The notes below the pieces were generated by a model. The model saw only the letters and a program-made list of their open reading frames with translations, was not told the DNA's origin and did not search any database. Shown piece by piece: positions 1 through 10,700 of a stretch of DNA of 64,000 nt. This stretch comes from Caprella mutica. Taxonomy: Eukaryota > Arthropoda > Malacostraca > Amphipoda > Caprellidae. Within the stretch, counting starts at the first letter, position 1. The number at the start of each line of letters is the position of its first letter. Made by a program: the position numbers and the translations under genes. The stretch is taken from the NCBI GenBank assembly GCA_947561585.1, contig CANNZV010000919.1, forward strand, positions 213,906-277,905, written 5' to 3'.

Positions 1-8
1 GATACTAT

Positions 9-172
9 TAAGTAGTACACGTTAATTATTTCGGAAAATTTGAGGACAAGATTTTTTCGTATATTTTCTTTAAAAAATCAGTGCATAGCCCTAGCTACGG
101 ACTTATTTTTTGGAGGAAATAGGCGGAAAAAGATGTTTTCAAATTACCGAAATAATTGAGGTGTGCTACTTA
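9..172 (-). repeat. Palindromic element family A, copy A1
   Basis: A 164-bp imperfect palindrome begins TAAGTAG and ends CTACTTA. Its arms pair along the whole length, with short symmetric mismatches, around a centre containing GCATAGCC..AGCTACGG. Its reverse complement is base-for-base identical to the copies at 18305, 59045 and 62175. No coding capacity. Confidence 0.9.
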
Positions 173-233
173 CTAAAAATGAAAGTCGCTAAAGTAGTTA
201 TAGTAATAGAATGTAGGAAATTAGGCGACTTCT

Positions 234-1534
234 ATTCTACTGAACAACGATTTTTTTTAATATGATGTTCGCCAAAAAGTTGGCGAGAAATTAGCATAAA
301 AAAAGCGAAAAAGAACAGTCTGCAAACTATTTTTTTCGCCATGATAGAATTTGAAAATTCCAAGGAATTGCAAAAGCAAATCCCAGTTCTCACAGAGAAA
401 AAATTAAGCCAATTATTATTAATTAGCACTTGTATATTAGCTGCTCAGACAACAAATCTGAGCATAGTCTCCAAACGAATGAGCAAAATTGTTGGAGAAC
501 AGTTTAAAACAAGTACTGCTTATGGACGCTTAAAACGCTTTTTTCAAACAGGTAATGGCATTGGAATTCTCCAATTCGTCTGCATCTTAGCTATTCAAAT
601 TTTTGGACAAAGCCCTGATTGTTATCTACTTTTAGACCGCACCAATTGGAAATATGGCAAAAAACACATCAACTTATTAGTTATTGGTCTAATATATCGA
701 GATGTGTTCATTCCTTTAGTTTGGCTTGATTTAGAACAAGCTGGCAATAGCAATTGCAAAACGAGACTGGAATTATTAGACCGTCTTTTAGATTGGTGGT
801 CGCTTTCAGGTGTTCCACTACCTAAGTTGCATATTGCTGGAGACCGCGAATTCATTGGGTTTGAGTGGTTTAAGGGCTTAGAAAGCAGAGGTATTGAATA
901 TGTGATGCGTATTCGTGCAAACTTTAAAGTTCAACTTTGGCTCAACGGAAAAATTAAAGACCGAAAGTTAGGGCTTAAAATCATGCAGCGCTATTTTTCC
1001 ATTTCAGGAAAAGATAGCGCAGAAGTGGTATTAATGTCTGAACTCCTTGTGCGATTGACTGCTTTTGACAATGATAGTTCAAGAGGTAAAGCAAAGTACA
1101 TCTATATCATGACCAACATGAATGATATGGTGGAAGCTTCCAAGTTTTATCGCAAGCGATACAAAATTGAAATTTGCTTCAAACATCTCAAAGCTACGGG
1201 CTTGCGTTTAGAAGCTTTGGCAGTACAAGGTGGTCACAAAATCGACTTAATGTTTGCGGTGCTGACCTTAATTTACATCATGGCTATTCGTAAAGGAATT
1301 ATCCATTTTGAAACGGTCGAGCCGCAAGAAATGAGAGTTTTTTATGACCCTAAGCCTTATATTGCTCCTGCAAAATCTGTCTTTATGCAAGGCTTTGAAT
1401 GTATTTTAGCGACTATCTTCACTTTTGAAGAATTTGTCGAAGAAATTAAATGCTTGATGAAATGGATTGCCAAAAGCCAAAACCCTCTGTATCAACATCA
1501 TTACACATTAGAAAATTTTAGTGTTCAGTAGAAT
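234..1534 (+). mobile_element. IS4-family insertion sequence, copy 1
   Basis: A 1301-bp element with 13-bp terminal inverted repeats ATTCTACTGAACA. It is flanked by a perfect 11-bp target duplication AGGCGACTTCT at 223-233 and 1535-1545. It carries one transposase gene whose stop codon lies inside the right terminal repeat. A copy with the same length and the same encoded protein sits in the opposite orientation at 11242-12542. Intact ends and duplication indicate recent insertion. Confidence 0.95.
341..1531 (+). CDS. IS4-family transposase (396 aa)
   Basis: DDE transposase that would cut and rejoin the ends of the surrounding IS. The IS4 signature is exact: Y-x2-R-x3-E-x6-K is seen in YRKRYKIEICFKHLK at about residues 268-282, giving the catalytic Glu. 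The first Asp is in LLLDRTNWKYG (about residue 99) and the second in AGDREFIG (about residue 168). The length is usual for the family and there is no frameshift, so it should be active. The protein is identical to the one encoded at 11245-12435. The ATG follows the left terminal repeat by about 100 bases. Confidence 0.95.
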   Translation: MIEFENSKELQKQIPVLTEKKLSQLLLISTCILAAQTTNLSIVSKRMSKIVGEQFKTSTAYGRLKRFFQTGNGIGILQFVCILAIQIFGQSPDCYLLLDRTNWKYGKKHINLLVIGLIYRDVFIPLVWLDLEQAGNSNCKTRLELLDRLLDWWSLSGVPLPKLHIAGDREFIGFEWFKGLESRGIEYVMRIRANFKVQLWLNGKIKDRKLGLKIMQRYFSISGKDSAEVVLMSELLVRLTAFDNDSSRGKAKYIYIMTNMNDMVEASKFYRKRYKIEICFKHLKATGLRLEALAVQGGHKIDLMFAVLTLIYIMAIRKGIIHFETVEPQEMRVFYDPKPYIAPAKSVFMQGFECILATIFTFEEFVEEIKCLMKWIAKSQNPLYQHHYTLENFSVQ

Positions 1535-1580
1535 AGGCGACTTCTTTTTTTTTAATAAAATTCATTGTTTGTCTTATAAA

Positions 1581-1744
1581 TAAGTACCCGGACACATTTA
1601 TTCGTGGAATTTTAGGGCTAAGATTTTTTCGATAGTTTTTCTTAAAAAATCCTTGCATAGCCTACGTTACGGAAGTATTTTTTGAGGAAAAATAACGGAA
1701 AAAGATAGTTCTAAAAACCGATAATAAATGTGTCCGGGTACTTA
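1581..1744. repeat. Palindromic element family A, divergent copy A2
   Basis: A 164-bp palindrome starting TAAGTACCCGGACAC and ending GTGTCCGGGTACTTA. It has the same length, the same TAAGTA/TACTTA ends and a related core (TTGCATAGCC..TTACGGAAG) as copy A1, but the arms differ. Its left arm reappears, reverse-complemented, as the right arm of copy A5 (40800-40963). It may also act as a transcription barrier downstream of the minus-strand oxidoreductase gene. Confidence 0.8.
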
Positions 1745-1758
1745 AGTAGAGACCTAGG

Positions 1759-2751
1759 TCATTTATCCATCGGATAAATCAAACCAATCTCCTTGCGTAT
1801 TGCATCCAATATCCCCATCAAATCACGACTAAAAGCAAGGGGCAAAATTGGACTTTCTGACTGCCCAGCCCGCACACATTCCATGACATGTTCAGCTTCA
1901 AAACGATAGCCTTTGCAGCCAGTATCAATCCTATATTCGTCCAATATATAATCGTAATAATCAATTTCAAACTCATCCGTTTCGTGCCAGCGAGAGTCGA
2001 TAGTTGCCTTACCTTTTGTGCCATATATTTCGGCAATGCAAGGTGTCGTTGCTTTTAAGGTAGCATGTAGATGAGCCGTTTTCCCTTCAGCAAATTCCAT
2101 TAATATACCAACTTCATCATCCACGCCTGTTTCTGCAAATGTCGCTATTGCTTTGATTTCCAAAGGCTTACCTAATAACAAATAAGCTAAAAAGACAGGG
2201 TAAATACCAATATCCAACAGCGCGCCACCTGCTAAATTAGGATTGAATAAACGCCCTTCGGCATCGAAAGTAGCCTTGAAACCAAAATCCGCTTTTATAG
2301 AAATTAAGTCGCCTAATTTATCCGCTTTTATCAAATCAACTAAGGTCGAAAAGCTAGGTAGAAAGCGCGTCCATAAGGCTTCCATTAAAAAGACATTCTT
2401 CGATTGGGCTAGCGCAAGCATCTCCCCTACTTGTTGACTATTGACGGCTAAAGGCTTCTCACATAAAACCGAAAAACCATGCTCCAAACACAGCATCGTA
2501 TGTGCATGATGCCCTGTGTGTGGCGTAGCAACATATATCGCATCCAGTTCTTTAATATTCATTAATGCTTCATAGCTGCCGCAAGCATGGGGGCATTGAT
2601 ATTCATCAGCAAAGGCTTGGGCACGGTCTAGTGAACGGGAAGCGACAGCATAAATTTCTGCGTCGTCAATGCGTGCGATGTCTTTCGCGAAATGGTGTGC
2701 GATTTTGCCGAGGCCGATGATGCCCCAGCGGAATGTGGTGTGTTTTTTCAT
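1759..2751 (-). CDS. Gfo/Idh/MocA family oxidoreductase
   Basis: A cytoplasmic NAD(P)-dependent oxidoreductase of the Gfo/Idh/MocA family, which typically acts on sugars, inositols or dihydrodiols. The N-terminal Rossmann fold shows GIIGLGKIAHHFA, followed by the family motif EKPLAVN that holds the catalytic lysine. The C-terminal half has GGALLDIGIYPV, the usual substrate-domain motif. The ATG at 2751 (MKKHTTF) is chosen over one 33 bases upstream because the upstream start lies at the edge of a palindromic repeat. The protein is 330 aa, normal for the family. The substrate cannot be read from the sequence; the gene stands alone between repeats. Confidence 0.88.
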   Translation of the reverse strand: MKKHTTFRWGIIGLGKIAHHFAKDIARIDDAEIYAVASRSLDRAQAFADEYQCPHACGSYEALMNIKELDAIYVATPHTGHHAHTMLCLEHGFSVLCEKPLAVNSQQVGEMLALAQSKNVFLMEALWTRFLPSFSTLVDLIKADKLGDLISIKADFGFKATFDAEGRLFNPNLAGGALLDIGIYPVFLAYLLLGKPLEIKAIATFAETGVDDEVGILMEFAEGKTAHLHATLKATTPCIAEIYGTKGKATIDSRWHETDEFEIDYYDYILDEYRIDTGCKGYRFEAEHVMECVRAGQSESPILPLAFSRDLMGILDAIRKEIGLIYPMDK

Positions 2752-2771
2752 AGTAAAATAAGAAATCATAG

Positions 2772-3076
2772 GTGGTGTTAGCAATAAAAAGGCAGGCAGC
2801 TTTTTTTTGATAACATCACTCGGTTTTCATGTCATGTTCTGTAAACAAATTAAGTAACGCTCAAAAAATAATTTCCCGATTTGGACGGTCTCTTTTGCCC
2901 TTATTTTCCTTTTAAATTCGGTCAAAGTATCAACAATTATCCCTCATTTAAAAGAAAACTAAGACCAAAATAAATTCGTCGAAATCATGAACTTATTCTT
3001 TGAGCGTTACTAAAACAGTACAAATAGTGATGTTATCTGAAAAAAAAACTACCGCTTTTTTTACAGCTAACACCAC
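2772..3076. repeat. Nested palindromes between two genes
   Basis: The 338-bp gene-free stretch is filled by an outer inverted repeat, GTGGTGTTAGC (2772) paired with GCTAACACCAC (ending 3076). Its arms also contain a second pair, GATAACATCACT and AGTGATGTTATC. Inside it is another palindrome, 2854-3010 (GTAACGCTCAAA / TTTGAGCGTTAC), carrying the module GGTCAAAGTATCAACAATT that recurs at about 34782 and, inverted, at about 35013 and 40045. It looks like one palindromic element inserted into the loop of another. Confidence 0.75.
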
Positions 3077-3089
3077 ATTTGTACTATCA

Positions 3090-5111
3090 TTATTCCTTCA
3101 AAGAACGGTCTAACCAATCAAAGAAAACCCGCTGCCAAAGGATGCCGTTTTGTGGCGTTAAGACCCAGTGACTTTCGTCTGGAAAGTAGAGAAAACGCGA
3201 CGGAATGCCCTGTAATTGCGCAGCCGAAAAAGCTTCCATTCCTTGTCCGATAGGTACACGAAAATCGCGCTCGCCGTGTATCACAAGGATAGGCGTGTCC
3301 CAGTTTTGCGCAAAATGATGTGGCGAATAACGCGCATAAGACTCTGGCATTTTCTGTGGATCATAGTATGAACCACCAATATCATGATTAGCAAAAAACG
3401 TTTCTTCAGTCGTGCCGTACCAGCTTTTTAAATTGTATAAACCACAATGCGAAATGAATGTTTTGAAACGTTTGTCGTGATTTCCTGCCAGCCAATACAC
3501 CGAATAACCGCCATAACTTGCGCCTACTGAACCCAAACGGTTTTCGTCGATATAAGGCTCTGTTTTCGCATCATCAATGGCACTTAGTAAATCGCGTTGC
3601 GCTTGTCCGCCCCAATCTTGACTAATTTGTGCATTCCATTCTGTACCAAAGCCCGGCAAACCGCGACGATTTGGCGCAACGATGATGTAGTCATTTGCCG
3701 CCATCATTTGGAAATTCCAACGGTAAGACCAAAACTGACTGACCTGACTTTGTGGCCCGCCTTGACAGTATAATAAAGCAGGATATTTCTTTGTTTCGTC
3801 AAAGTTAGGTGGATAAATCATCCAAACTAACATATCTTTTCCATCCGTTGTTTTGACGGTGCGGCGCTTTACTTCGCCCATTTTCACCGTTGCTAATTTG
3901 TCTTTATTAACAGCAGTTAATGGCGTTACTTTCGGCTTTTTATAGTCAATACGATACAATTCCATCGGCTTTGACATCGTGGTTCTGCCTGCTACGATGA
4001 ATTTATCCGTCGCCACAAAACCATAATAATTATGCGTACCACGTGTCACGGCAGATGGCTTTTTATTTACCAAATCAATCGTATAAATTTGCTGCGTGCC
4101 ATCAATCGAGCTCGTGAAATACAGTCTGTCATTGCCTTTCCATTGCGGGTGGTTGGCATTTTGGTCAAAGCCTGCCGTGATTTCCATTTTCTCTTTGGTC
4201 TGCATATTCAATACAAAAATACGATTGCGGTCGGCTTCGTAGCCGGGTGTTTCCATACTATTCCATGCCATATATTTCCCATCGGGCGAAAAGACCGCTT
4301 CCATATCGTAACCTTCCATGCCTTTGGTCAAGTTGGTGGTTTGCGTCGATTTGGTGTCATACATATAGATGTCCGAATTCGTGCTTACTGCATATTCGCG
4401 CCCTTTCAATTTCTTACAAGTGTAAACGATATGACGACCATCTGGCGAGAAATTAATTTGCTCCATACCACCAAACGGGCTAAGCGGACTGTCGAACGCT
4501 TCGTTCATAATATTCTGTCCAATGCCGCTTACTTTACCATCTTGATACTTCGTAAAAAAGATATTGCTGTATTTATAGTCATGCCAAGTATCCCAATGGC
4601 GATACATCAAATCATCAATGATACGTGCATCTGCCTTCGGCAAATCAGGGTACATATCTTGTGTGGTTTGGTCGTACTTTACGTCATTGATATAAAGAAT
4701 AGCATTGCCTGCTGGCGAATATTTAAAGCTATTCATCTGAAAATCAGAGACTTGCTTTGCGCCACTACCGTCGGGGTTCATTTCCCACATATAGCCGCCT
4801 AATAGGTAGCCAATTTTCTTGCCGTCTGGACGATACTTGGCATCGCCTTCGTTTTGTGGTGTAGTCGTGAGTCGACGCGGTTGGTCTGCATTTTTACCGC
4901 TAGTAGCCACCGTATAAAGGTCGCGACTGCCTTTGTTTTCGTCAATATCGTAATAAGTGACGCTATACAATACCTCTTTGCCGTCGGGCGAAACGTCTTG
5001 CATAGATACGCGACCTAGCGACCATAAAAACTCAGGGGTCATGCGCTGGTCTTGCGCAAATAAGCTGCTACTCAAAGTTAGGCTTAATAGAATTGGAAGG
5101 ACTTTCTTCAT
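3090..5111 (-). CDS. S9 family prolyl-oligopeptidase-type dipeptidyl peptidase (673 aa)
   Basis: A secreted serine exopeptidase that releases dipeptides from peptide N-termini. A signal peptide (MKKVLPILLSLTLSSSLFAQ) predicts export to the periplasm. Residues about 30-420 form a TolB/WD-like propeller with repeated SPDGK blades. The alpha/beta hydrolase domain carries the triad S532 (GASYGGY), D616 (HGERDFRVP) and H648 (DESHWV). Length and layout match the DPP5-like enzymes of Bacteroidota, which help asaccharolytic or proteolytic species feed on peptides; the DPP5 assignment is inferred. It has its own start 75 bases from the next gene. Confidence 0.9.
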   Translation of the reverse strand: MKKVLPILLSLTLSSSLFAQDQRMTPEFLWSLGRVSMQDVSPDGKEVLYSVTYYDIDENKGSRDLYTVATSGKNADQPRRLTTTPQNEGDAKYRPDGKKIGYLLGGYMWEMNPDGSGAKQVSDFQMNSFKYSPAGNAILYINDVKYDQTTQDMYPDLPKADARIIDDLMYRHWDTWHDYKYSNIFFTKYQDGKVSGIGQNIMNEAFDSPLSPFGGMEQINFSPDGRHIVYTCKKLKGREYAVSTNSDIYMYDTKSTQTTNLTKGMEGYDMEAVFSPDGKYMAWNSMETPGYEADRNRIFVLNMQTKEKMEITAGFDQNANHPQWKGNDRLYFTSSIDGTQQIYTIDLVNKKPSAVTRGTHNYYGFVATDKFIVAGRTTMSKPMELYRIDYKKPKVTPLTAVNKDKLATVKMGEVKRRTVKTTDGKDMLVWMIYPPNFDETKKYPALLYCQGGPQSQVSQFWSYRWNFQMMAANDYIIVAPNRRGLPGFGTEWNAQISQDWGGQAQRDLLSAIDDAKTEPYIDENRLGSVGASYGGYSVYWLAGNHDKRFKTFISHCGLYNLKSWYGTTEETFFANHDIGGSYYDPQKMPESYARYSPHHFAQNWDTPILVIHGERDFRVPIGQGMEAFSAAQLQGIPSRFLYFPDESHWVLTPQNGILWQRVFFDWLDRSLKE

Positions 5112-5185
5112 GATTTATTTTTTTTCAAAGGTAGATATATTAGTGAATAATTAGTAGTGTAGGAAGGAATAATTTGCTGTTTATC

Positions 5186-5512
5186 CTACATCGTAAACAG
5201 ACGAAAACACCACACGATGCCAAACAAAATACCAAATGCGAATAGCAATATTAACTGCAATACATGCAGCCACGGATAGCTTTTCATTTTTGTCAACAGC
5301 CACGCCCAAAAGGCTAATGCTAAGAAATATATTTCCAGAAAAAAGACCGCAACAAACAACATTCCTAAATAATTACCTGCCTCGGGATTAGCTTCCATGA
5401 ATACTTTAGTGCGATAGCTTTGGAAGAATAAGCCCACTATATTTAGAATAGAGAAAACGAGAAAAGCACGAAAGAAACTTCTGGATATGCTTTGTAGTTT
5501 GTTCGTATTCAT
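5186..5512 (-). CDS. Small integral membrane protein, unknown function
   Basis: A 108-aa protein with three predicted membrane helices (about residues 14-32, 46-70 and 80-105) and few charged loops. I do not recognise a family. It lies between the S41 peptidase and the S9 peptidase on the same strand. The strong hairpin just upstream at 5534-5570 makes co-transcription with the S41 gene unlikely. Confidence 0.65.
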   Translation of the reverse strand: MNTNKLQSISRSFFRAFLVFSILNIVGLFFQSYRTKVFMEANPEAGNYLGMLFVAVFFLEIYFLALAFWAWLLTKMKSYPWLHVLQLILLFAFGILFGIVWCFRLFTM

Positions 5513-5533
5513 GCTTATTTATTTACAAAAAAA

Positions 5534-5570
5534 AATGATTGAATAAGACACGCTGTCCTATTCAATCATT
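5534..5570 (-). terminator. Rho-independent terminator of the S41 peptidase gene
   Basis: A stem AATGATTGAATA / TATTCAATCATT with a short loop. Read on the minus strand it is followed by a run of about ten T, 28 bases after the stop codon of the S41 peptidase gene. Confidence 0.85.
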
Positions 5571-5597
5571 CCTTTATTCCATTGTCTAAATCATTGA

Positions 5598-7247
5598 TTA
5601 TTTCTCTACAATCGGTTTACGAGAATGCAATACATTCAACGCTTTCGCCACAAAAGGGTCATCCTGATTAACCACCTCATAAAAACCAAGGTCATCATAT
5701 AAATGCTTGGCTATTCGTGCTTTCAAAATCAGCTTTAATTCTTGGCTAACCATCGGGCTCACTTGAGTAGCTGTATAAACATCTCCTTTCCCTTTGGCAT
5801 AGCTTAAAAAGTCATTCCAAAGATTATCATTTATAGCAAAGTCGCTTAAGTAATCTTTTAGTTCAGTTGTGCTAAAATCGCCGCGATGTACATCTAAATA
5901 GCGGAACACATAAGCCGGAATATGCTGACGCAAATCAATATAATCAGGACGTAACTGCAAAGTATCTAAGGGAACAAAAATCTCTGGTGTGATGCCACCG
6001 CCTGCGAATACTTTGCGCCCCATTGTTGTAAAATACTCCGTGCTATCTGCGATTTGTACGCTGTCTTTGGAGAATAGTTCACCTGTATCGTAACGTTCCG
6101 AAACATCATTATCATACTCCGAATTGCCGTCGTATTGTTTCTGAATAGAGCGTCCAGATGGCGTGTAATAACGTGCCACCGTTAGGCGCAAAGCCGAACC
6201 GTCGCGCAAGTCATATTGCTCTTGCACCAAGCCTTTCCCAAAGCTACGACGCCCGATAATCCATCCACGGTCGTGGTCTTGTATTGCACCTGCCATAATC
6301 TCACTAGCACTTGCCGAACCTTCGTCAATTAGCACCGCAATATCTTTAATTTCAAACCATGCTCGCCCCGTTGTATTGTAGTCATGACGTGGTGCATGTT
6401 CGCCTTTGGTATAGACGAGTAGTTTGCCTTTTTCTTCAAATAATTGGCTCAACATCTTCGTCGCTTCCTGCAAATAGCCGCCCGGATTGTGACGCAAATC
6501 AATTATCAAATCTTTCATGCCATTTTGTACCATAGAGTCTACGCCTTCCATGAATTCTTCGTGCGTAGTGGCACTAAAACGGTTTACTTTAATGTAGCCC
6601 GTTTCCTCATCCAACATATAATACACATCTACACTTGGCACCGGAATACGCGCACGCGTGATGGTATAGTTCAGCAACTTATCTTCGCCATAACGCTTAA
6701 TGCTCACCATGACTTTAGAGCCTGCTTTACCGCGTAATTTATCACGAATATCATCATCTGAGATTTCTACGCCTGCCACTATTTCGCCTTCTATCTTAAT
6801 CATCTTATCACCAGAAAGTAAACCTGCTTTATCAGAAGGGCCATCCAATAAGGGTGAAATCACCATAATCGTATCATCCAACATCATAAACTCAATGCCG
6901 ATACCGTCAAAATTACCTTCTAACTGTTCGTTGATTTCCGCTAACTGCCGCGCTGGAATATAATTGGAATGCGGGTCTAAGTCCTTTAATATTTCTTTAA
7001 TTGCATCATCTGCCAAGTCACTTTCATTGACTTCATCCACATATTGCGCATCAATATATCTGATAATTTCCTCTACACGCCCCTGCCCTAATGAACTCGG
7101 TGGAATATCAACACTTGGTTTAGAAATGTCCGCAATAGGTGCATTCATTTTGCGACCAATTAACATCCCGCCTACCAATGCCATCATCAATAGAAAAGGC
7201 GTCCAAATTTGCGTCTTAGAAAGGTGATTATTTCTCTGTTGCTCCAT
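5598..7247 (-). CDS. S41 family C-terminal processing peptidase (CtpA/Prc type, 549 aa)
   Basis: A membrane-anchored periplasmic serine protease that cleaves near protein C-termini. One N-terminal transmembrane helix (about residues 15-32) is followed by the tail-protease N-terminal region. Then come a PDZ domain (about 105-200, GIGIEFMM and GLLSGDKMIKIEG) and the S41 catalytic domain with the Ser in SASASE (311-316; S313 by family spacing) and Lys K338 in FGKG. A C-terminal extension of about 180 residues, common in Bacteroidota members, ends the protein. It has its own terminator. The substrate is unknown. Confidence 0.92.
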   Translation of the reverse strand: MEQQRNNHLSKTQIWTPFLLMMALVGGMLIGRKMNAPIADISKPSVDIPPSSLGQGRVEEIIRYIDAQYVDEVNESDLADDAIKEILKDLDPHSNYIPARQLAEINEQLEGNFDGIGIEFMMLDDTIMVISPLLDGPSDKAGLLSGDKMIKIEGEIVAGVEISDDDIRDKLRGKAGSKVMVSIKRYGEDKLLNYTITRARIPVPSVDVYYMLDEETGYIKVNRFSATTHEEFMEGVDSMVQNGMKDLIIDLRHNPGGYLQEATKMLSQLFEEKGKLLVYTKGEHAPRHDYNTTGRAWFEIKDIAVLIDEGSASASEIMAGAIQDHDRGWIIGRRSFGKGLVQEQYDLRDGSALRLTVARYYTPSGRSIQKQYDGNSEYDNDVSERYDTGELFSKDSVQIADSTEYFTTMGRKVFAGGGITPEIFVPLDTLQLRPDYIDLRQHIPAYVFRYLDVHRGDFSTTELKDYLSDFAINDNLWNDFLSYAKGKGDVYTATQVSPMVSQELKLILKARIAKHLYDDLGFYEVVNQDDPFVAKALNVLHSRKPIVEK

Positions 7248-7313
7248 AATTTATATACAAAAGTCCGATTTCTTTTCTAGTCACTTAACCAAATAGGCAA
7301 GCAATTATTATTC

Positions 7314-7362
7314 AGTGGTTCAAGTTATAAATAATTGATAGTTATTCATGACTTGAACCACT
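7314..7362. repeat. Near-perfect hairpin in the spacer upstream of the S41 gene
   Basis: AGTGGTTCAAGT pairs with ACTTGAACCACT around an AT-rich inner stem. It lies about 70 bases upstream of the S41 peptidase start. The 506-bp spacer 7248-7753 otherwise holds repeat B1 and no gene. Confidence 0.7.
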
Positions 7363-7580
7363 ATGCAGCATTATTGAACGACGAAATAACCTTTTCGTCC
7401 ATTAAGTCCGCTTTTCGCAAAAGTAAGACAATAAATAAAGGTAAGAAGTTTACAAGCTCTTTATTTTTTTAAAAATGCAGTAGAATTGTTAAATTTTGCA
7501 CTCACTGAAAAAAAAGAAGCGTTTTGCAGCATGCTGACGGCAAAAAAGGGCTAATTTTCTTTCCTTAGTAGTCAGTCAAG

Positions 7581-7722
7581 TTAAATAAAGTTTACAAATA
7601 AAGCGCAGTTATTTTTTCTTCTAAAGAATTCAAAAAATCGTTGCATAGCCGTAGTTACGGAACTATTTTTTGTGTTTTTTAAAAAGGGAAAAGAGCAAGC
7701 TAGATTGTAAAGGTTATTTAAT
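7581..7722. repeat. Palindromic element family B, divergent copy B1
   Basis: Imperfect palindrome with outer arms TTAAATAAAGTTTACAA / TTGTAAAGGTTATTTAA and the shared core AAAAAATCGTTGCATAGCC..TTACGGAACTATTTTTT. The core is the same as in families A and B elsewhere, while the outer arms differ. Confidence 0.7.
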
Positions 7723-7753
7723 TCCGACGCTCAAAGAATAAGTTCTTACGTCC

Positions 7754-10700
7754 CTACTCTATCTTTATCGGTTCCACCTCCTCAAACAAGGTCGTGCGCG
7801 CCGCTTCCACCTTCGCTTGGTAGTCTTTCCAATCATTAGCAAAGAAGGCATTAATGTCCGTCAAAGCCGCCTCTACCGCTTTCGTTAATTCTTGGAAGGC
7901 GATATCTGCATTAGCATTTCTGCCGCCGTCGGAGGCGTTCGTGTAGGACATGACCGGCCATATTTTCGATTGTATCGTATTACTATTACGACGTAAGCCT
8001 TTTTGATTTTGTTTACTCAAAAACAAATGCTCGTAGCGGTCGAGACTATCGCTCATGGCTTTGCTCAAATCCTTCATTTCGGTCTGAATACTGTCTGGTG
8101 CTGTGCCGAATTGCTTGCCGACTAGCTTCACCGTTTTTTGGGCATCCATGACTTGTTTTAAAGCCTTGTTAGTGGCTTTCATGACTTTGTAAAGGTCTTT
8201 ATAAGCCGCTTGTTTAGCTTCCATATTAACGACGTTATTCGATAGGCGCGGGTCGTTGTGGACGGTGACATTGGTACTGTCTTTATGTTCGCCAAATTCG
8301 AAAACCAATTTGTAATCGCCCGGCAATACTTCCATGCCACTTGGCGTATTATCGTCTGGTTTTGCTTCGCGACGAGAAGGCCAATTCACGCCATCCATGC
8401 GCATATTCCAAGATATACGGTTCATGCCCGTATCTATTTTGGTGGAATAGTGGCGGATAGTATCGCCCACAGTATCCATCACATAGACTTTTACTTTTTT
8501 CGGCACTTTTGTCTTTTCTGGCTTCTCTTCGTCGGCTGCTTCGTCCTTTTTATCTTTGCCTTTCTTGCTCTTTTTCTCCTTCTTCTTTTTATCTTTTTTC
8601 TCCTTCATATTCGCTTCTTTCTTTTCCTCAAATAAACCGTTCCAAATGGTAATCATGGAGCTACTCCAATCATTATCGCCTTCAAAAGTGGCATCTGCGG
8701 TAAAGCGCATGCCATTGATAGACTTATATTCGGCTAAATAGCCGTCCGTTGCGCTAAGAACTTTGAATTTCTCTTTGAATAACTGCCCATTGCTGCGCGC
8801 CATTTCCCGAAAAGGGCGAATATCATCCAATATCCAAGCGGCACGACCGAAGGTGCCAATCACGAGGTCATGTTCTCTTGGGTGTATTTTCAAATCGCGG
8901 ACAGGCGTGGCAGGAAAGCCGTTGGTATATTTCGTCCAATTACGTCCTGCGTCAATACTCACCCACAAACCGTAGTCGGTGCCTAAGAAAAGCAGCCCTT
9001 TCTCTACGGGGTCGGGCGCAATAGCGAGGGCGTGTCCTTCTACTTGATTTTCGGTAACGATGCGGTTGAAACTCGTGCCGTAATTGGTGGTGTGATAGGC
9101 CATTGGGCGGAAGTCATTACGACGGTAATCATTGGCCACAACATAAGCTTCGCCGGCGTTCTTTTCGTCGGCTATAATTTGTGGTATCCAACTATTGGCG
9201 CGCATTCCCGTCAGGCGTGACGCGACATTTGACCACGTTTTGCCGCCATCTTTGGTAACTTGTAAATTGCCATCATCTGTACCGACCCAAATCACGTTCT
9301 TATCCACCGGCGACGGGGCAATAGCGATGATAGTCGTATGGTTTTCGGCATTGGTATCGTCGATGGTTAAGCCGCCAGAAAGGTGTTGTTGTTGCTTTAA
9401 AGTATCATTGGTGGAAAGGTCGGGCGACAGTATCGTCCAGCTTTGTCCGCAGTCGGTGGAATAGTGTAGATATTGGCTGCCGAAATAGACGCCACAGTCA
9501 TTTTTCGGGTCTTGTGCAATGGCTGCATTCCAATGAAAGCGTAGTTTTTTCCCTTCGGGATGTATCGGCTTGATAAAACGGTTTTGCCCCGTTTCTCTAT
9601 CCACCAAACTCACATTTCCGCCCTGCGACATGGCATATACATAGCGGCTATCATTCGGTTTTGGCACGACATCAAAGCCATCACCAAAGTAGAGTTCTTG
9701 CCAATGCCCATTGCGAATGCCGCCCCGCTGCCAAACTGCCGACGGCCCCACCCAAGAGCCATTATCTTGCATTCCGCCATAGACATTATAGGGCACATCC
9801 ATATCATAATTGATGTGATAGAACTGCGCCAGCGGCAAATTCTCTACAAAACGCCAGGTCTTTCCGCCATCGCGGGAGATATTCAAGCCACCATCGTTGC
9901 CTTCTATCAAATAACTAGGATTGTCAGGGTGAATATAGAAGGCATGATGGTCAGGATGCACGCCGCCGCTGCGGTAAGGCAGTACATCTTGGAAGGTTTT
10001 GCCGCCATCTTCACTCTTGGTGACAATCGACCAGAGGTTAAAGATGCGGTTTTCATTTTGTGGGTCCACAAAGATGTCTGCATAGTAAAATGGGCGGTTG
10101 CCGATGCCTTTATCAGCTACTTGTTTCCACTTGTAGCCGCCATCCGTGCTTTTGAGCATGACATTGGTTTCGGCTTCCACCAAAGCGTACATAATATTTG
10201 GTTTCGACGGAGCAATTGCCAAGCCCATACGACCGAGATTGCCTTTGGGTAAACCGTCTTTTTCGGTGCGTTGTTCCCATGTTTCGCCGCCATCGAAGCT
10301 GATGTGTAAGCCACTGCCTTTGCCACCAGAATTGAAGGTCCACGGTTGGCGACCGAACTCCCACATTGCCGCCACTATCTTGTTGGGGTTCTTTGGGTCA
10401 ACGACCATGTCCGCCACGCCCGTTTGGTCATTGACGTAGAGGGTATTGCGCCACGTCTTGCCGCCATCGGTCGATTTATAGAAGCCGCGTTCCTTATTTG
10501 CGCCCCAAGCCGAGCCGAGTGCGCCGACGTAGATGATATCCGAATTGTCGGGATGAATGTAAATGCGGTGTATCAGACGAGTGTTTTCCAAGCCCATGCG
10601 CGTCCACGTTTTGCCGGCATCTATGCTTTTGAAAATACCTTCGCCATAGTTGTGCGAGTTGCGCGGATTGCCCTCGCCTGTACCGACCCATATTTCGGCT

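Noticed and set aside
4032..4802. 256-codon plus-strand frame
   Set aside because: Lies antisense within the S9 peptidase gene, has a Cys/His/Ile-rich shadow composition and no protein-like motifs.
9560..10252. 230-codon plus-strand frame, with 10346-10960 as a further one
   Set aside because: Antisense shadows of the BNR-repeat gene, produced by its repeated codon pattern; no start signal.
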